From: Pleurocapsa sp. MO_226.B13
Lineage (GTDB): Bacteria > Cyanobacteriota > Cyanobacteriia > Cyanobacteriales > Xenococcaceae
Direction: 5' to 3'
DNA: 24,295 nt
NCBI GenBank assembly: GCA_030064795.1
Contig: JASJEI010000096.1
Coordinates: 1-24,295 of the forward strand
A program made the position numbers and the translations under genes. Below are positions 23,615 to 24,295 of this stretch, piece by piece (the first letter of the stretch is position 1; the number at the start of each line of letters is the position of its first letter). Below the pieces are notes generated by a model that had not been told where the DNA came from, ran no database searches, and saw only the letters and a program-made list of their open reading frames with translations.

Positions 23615-24295
23615 TTAGGGAATTAATTGAGTTTTTTTCGAGTTGACGCTGATTAAATTCTTGTGGAGAAACTGCCAAGCCGAATCTGCATCTAAAGGTT
23701 TAGCATAAAAATAACCTTGAGCAAATTCACAACCCCATTGTTTCAATTGTTCCATTTGCTCTTGGGTTTCGACTCCTTCGGCGACGACATTAAAGCCGAG
23801 ATTGTGTGCCAGATCTAAGGTGGCTTTAACAATCATCGAAGCTTGATTTTTCTCATCCAAACGACTGACAAAAGAACGATCTATTTTTAGGGTATCTACA
23901 GGAAAACGATCCAAATAACTCAAAGAAGAATAACCAGTGCCAAAATCGTCGATCGCTAGCTGGATTTTACGAGCTTTAAGTTGCTCAAATACACGCTCGG
24001 CAATCTTAGTATTATTTATCAAGAGAGTTTCAGTAATTTCTAATTTCAAGTATTCGATCTTGATACCAGTGTTGGCAATTATCCGATCTAGTTGCTCGAT
24101 AAAATCTTCTTGTTCAAATTGCTTCCCAGAAATATTGACACTGACGGTAAAGTCATTATGCCGATCGTTGAGTCGATCTTGCCAAACTCGAATTTGTTGG
24201 CAGGCTTTTTGCAAAATCCACATTCCTAGAGGCAAAATCAGATTAGTTTGCTCGGCAATAGGAATAAATTTACCTGGAGAAATAAAACCCTTTTG
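23615..24295 (-). CDS. EAL-domain protein, C-terminal part (partial)
   Basis: The frame stays open to the window edge, giving 226 codons of a longer protein. It is the bulk of an EAL c-di-GMP phosphodiesterase domain: FISPGKFIPIAEQTNLI near the edge, Asn in VSVNISGKQF, Glu in KLEITETLL, the Asp pair in AIDDFGTGYSSL, Lys in TLKIDRSF, Glu in VAEGVET and Gln in EFAQGYFYAKPL. Every catalytic residue within reach is present, but the EAL signature itself lies beyond the window. After the domain there is only a short polar tail. A TTG 20 codons in could be mistaken for a start but splits the domain, so the true start is outside. In cyanobacteria such domains usually follow PAS and GGDEF domains; that is inference. 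Confidence 0.93.
   Translation of the reverse strand, partial: QKGFISPGKFIPIAEQTNLILPLGMWILQKACQQIRVWQDRLNDRHNDFTVSVNISGKQFEQEDFIEQLDRIIANTGIKIEYLKLEITETLLINNTKIAERVFEQLKARKIQLAIDDFGTGYSSLSYLDRFPVDTLKIDRSFVSRLDEKNQASMIVKATLDLAHNLGFNVVAEGVETQEQMEQLKQWGCEFAQGYFYAKPLDADSAWQFLHKNLISVNSKKTQLIP

Noticed and set aside
24233..24235. TTG as start of the last minus-strand gene
   Set aside because: The frame is open to the window edge and the residues before it are typical EAL-domain sequence, so the gene is partial.
1..24295. Many GCGATCGC palindromes as regulatory sites
   Set aside because: This is the HIP1 repeat spread through cyanobacterial genomes, found here mostly inside coding regions; used only as a taxonomic clue.

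Overview
The window looks like chromosomal DNA of a cyanobacterium. The palindrome GCGATCGC (HIP1), typical of cyanobacterial genomes, recurs inside many genes, base composition is moderately AT-rich, and the gene families fit: giant hybrid kinases, an ECF sigma with a small membrane partner, a TpsB transporter, an HepA/SNF2 protein, and a Hanks kinase with a tail beyond a membrane segment. A colonial or pleurocapsalean-type coccoid form is only a guess. No prophage, CRISPR array, rRNA or complete insertion sequence was seen.

Layout. (1) 1-7823, + strand: the end of a receiver-domain gene, a 1698-residue CheB-CheR-PAS-histidine kinase-receiver fusion, and a receiver-GAF-GGDEF-EAL protein. Together they look like a phosphorelay ending in cyclic-di-GMP turnover. 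(2) 7824-8587: no convincing protein gene, but hairpins, an inverted-repeat pair, a well-formed promoter-like site and a 20-bp palindrome, followed by tRNA-Leu(GAG) on the - strand. (3) 8857-10461, - strand: ECF sigma factor, small one-helix membrane protein (probable anti-sigma) and a Spy/CpxP-like periplasmic protein, probably one envelope-stress operon. An HNH protein gene diverges from it. (4) 10936-12144, - strand: a response regulator whose DNA-binding domain is replaced by a long disordered linker and a C-terminal membrane anchor. (5) 12358-15674, + strand: dprA, a repeat-rich gap, then a TpsB/FhaC-type outer-membrane transporter without a visible TpsA substrate. It converges, with 2 bp between stop codons, on a 1056-residue SNF2 helicase. 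(6) 19206-20957: msrP (- strand), then decayed remains of a von Willebrand A-domain gene and an ORF of 11-residue coiled-coil repeats. (7) 20986-24295: a Ser/Thr kinase, gpsA, and the C-terminal part of an EAL protein.

The window is dominated by signalling: several receivers, one histidine kinase, one Ser/Thr kinase, one ECF sigma and two EAL proteins. The best candidates for something new are the membrane-anchored response regulator, the sigma/anti-sigma/Spy-like operon with a possible autoregulatory promoter, the candidate small-RNA unit near 8.3-8.4 kb, and the decaying VWA locus with hendecad repeats. Function calls rest on motif reading only; no database search was possible.
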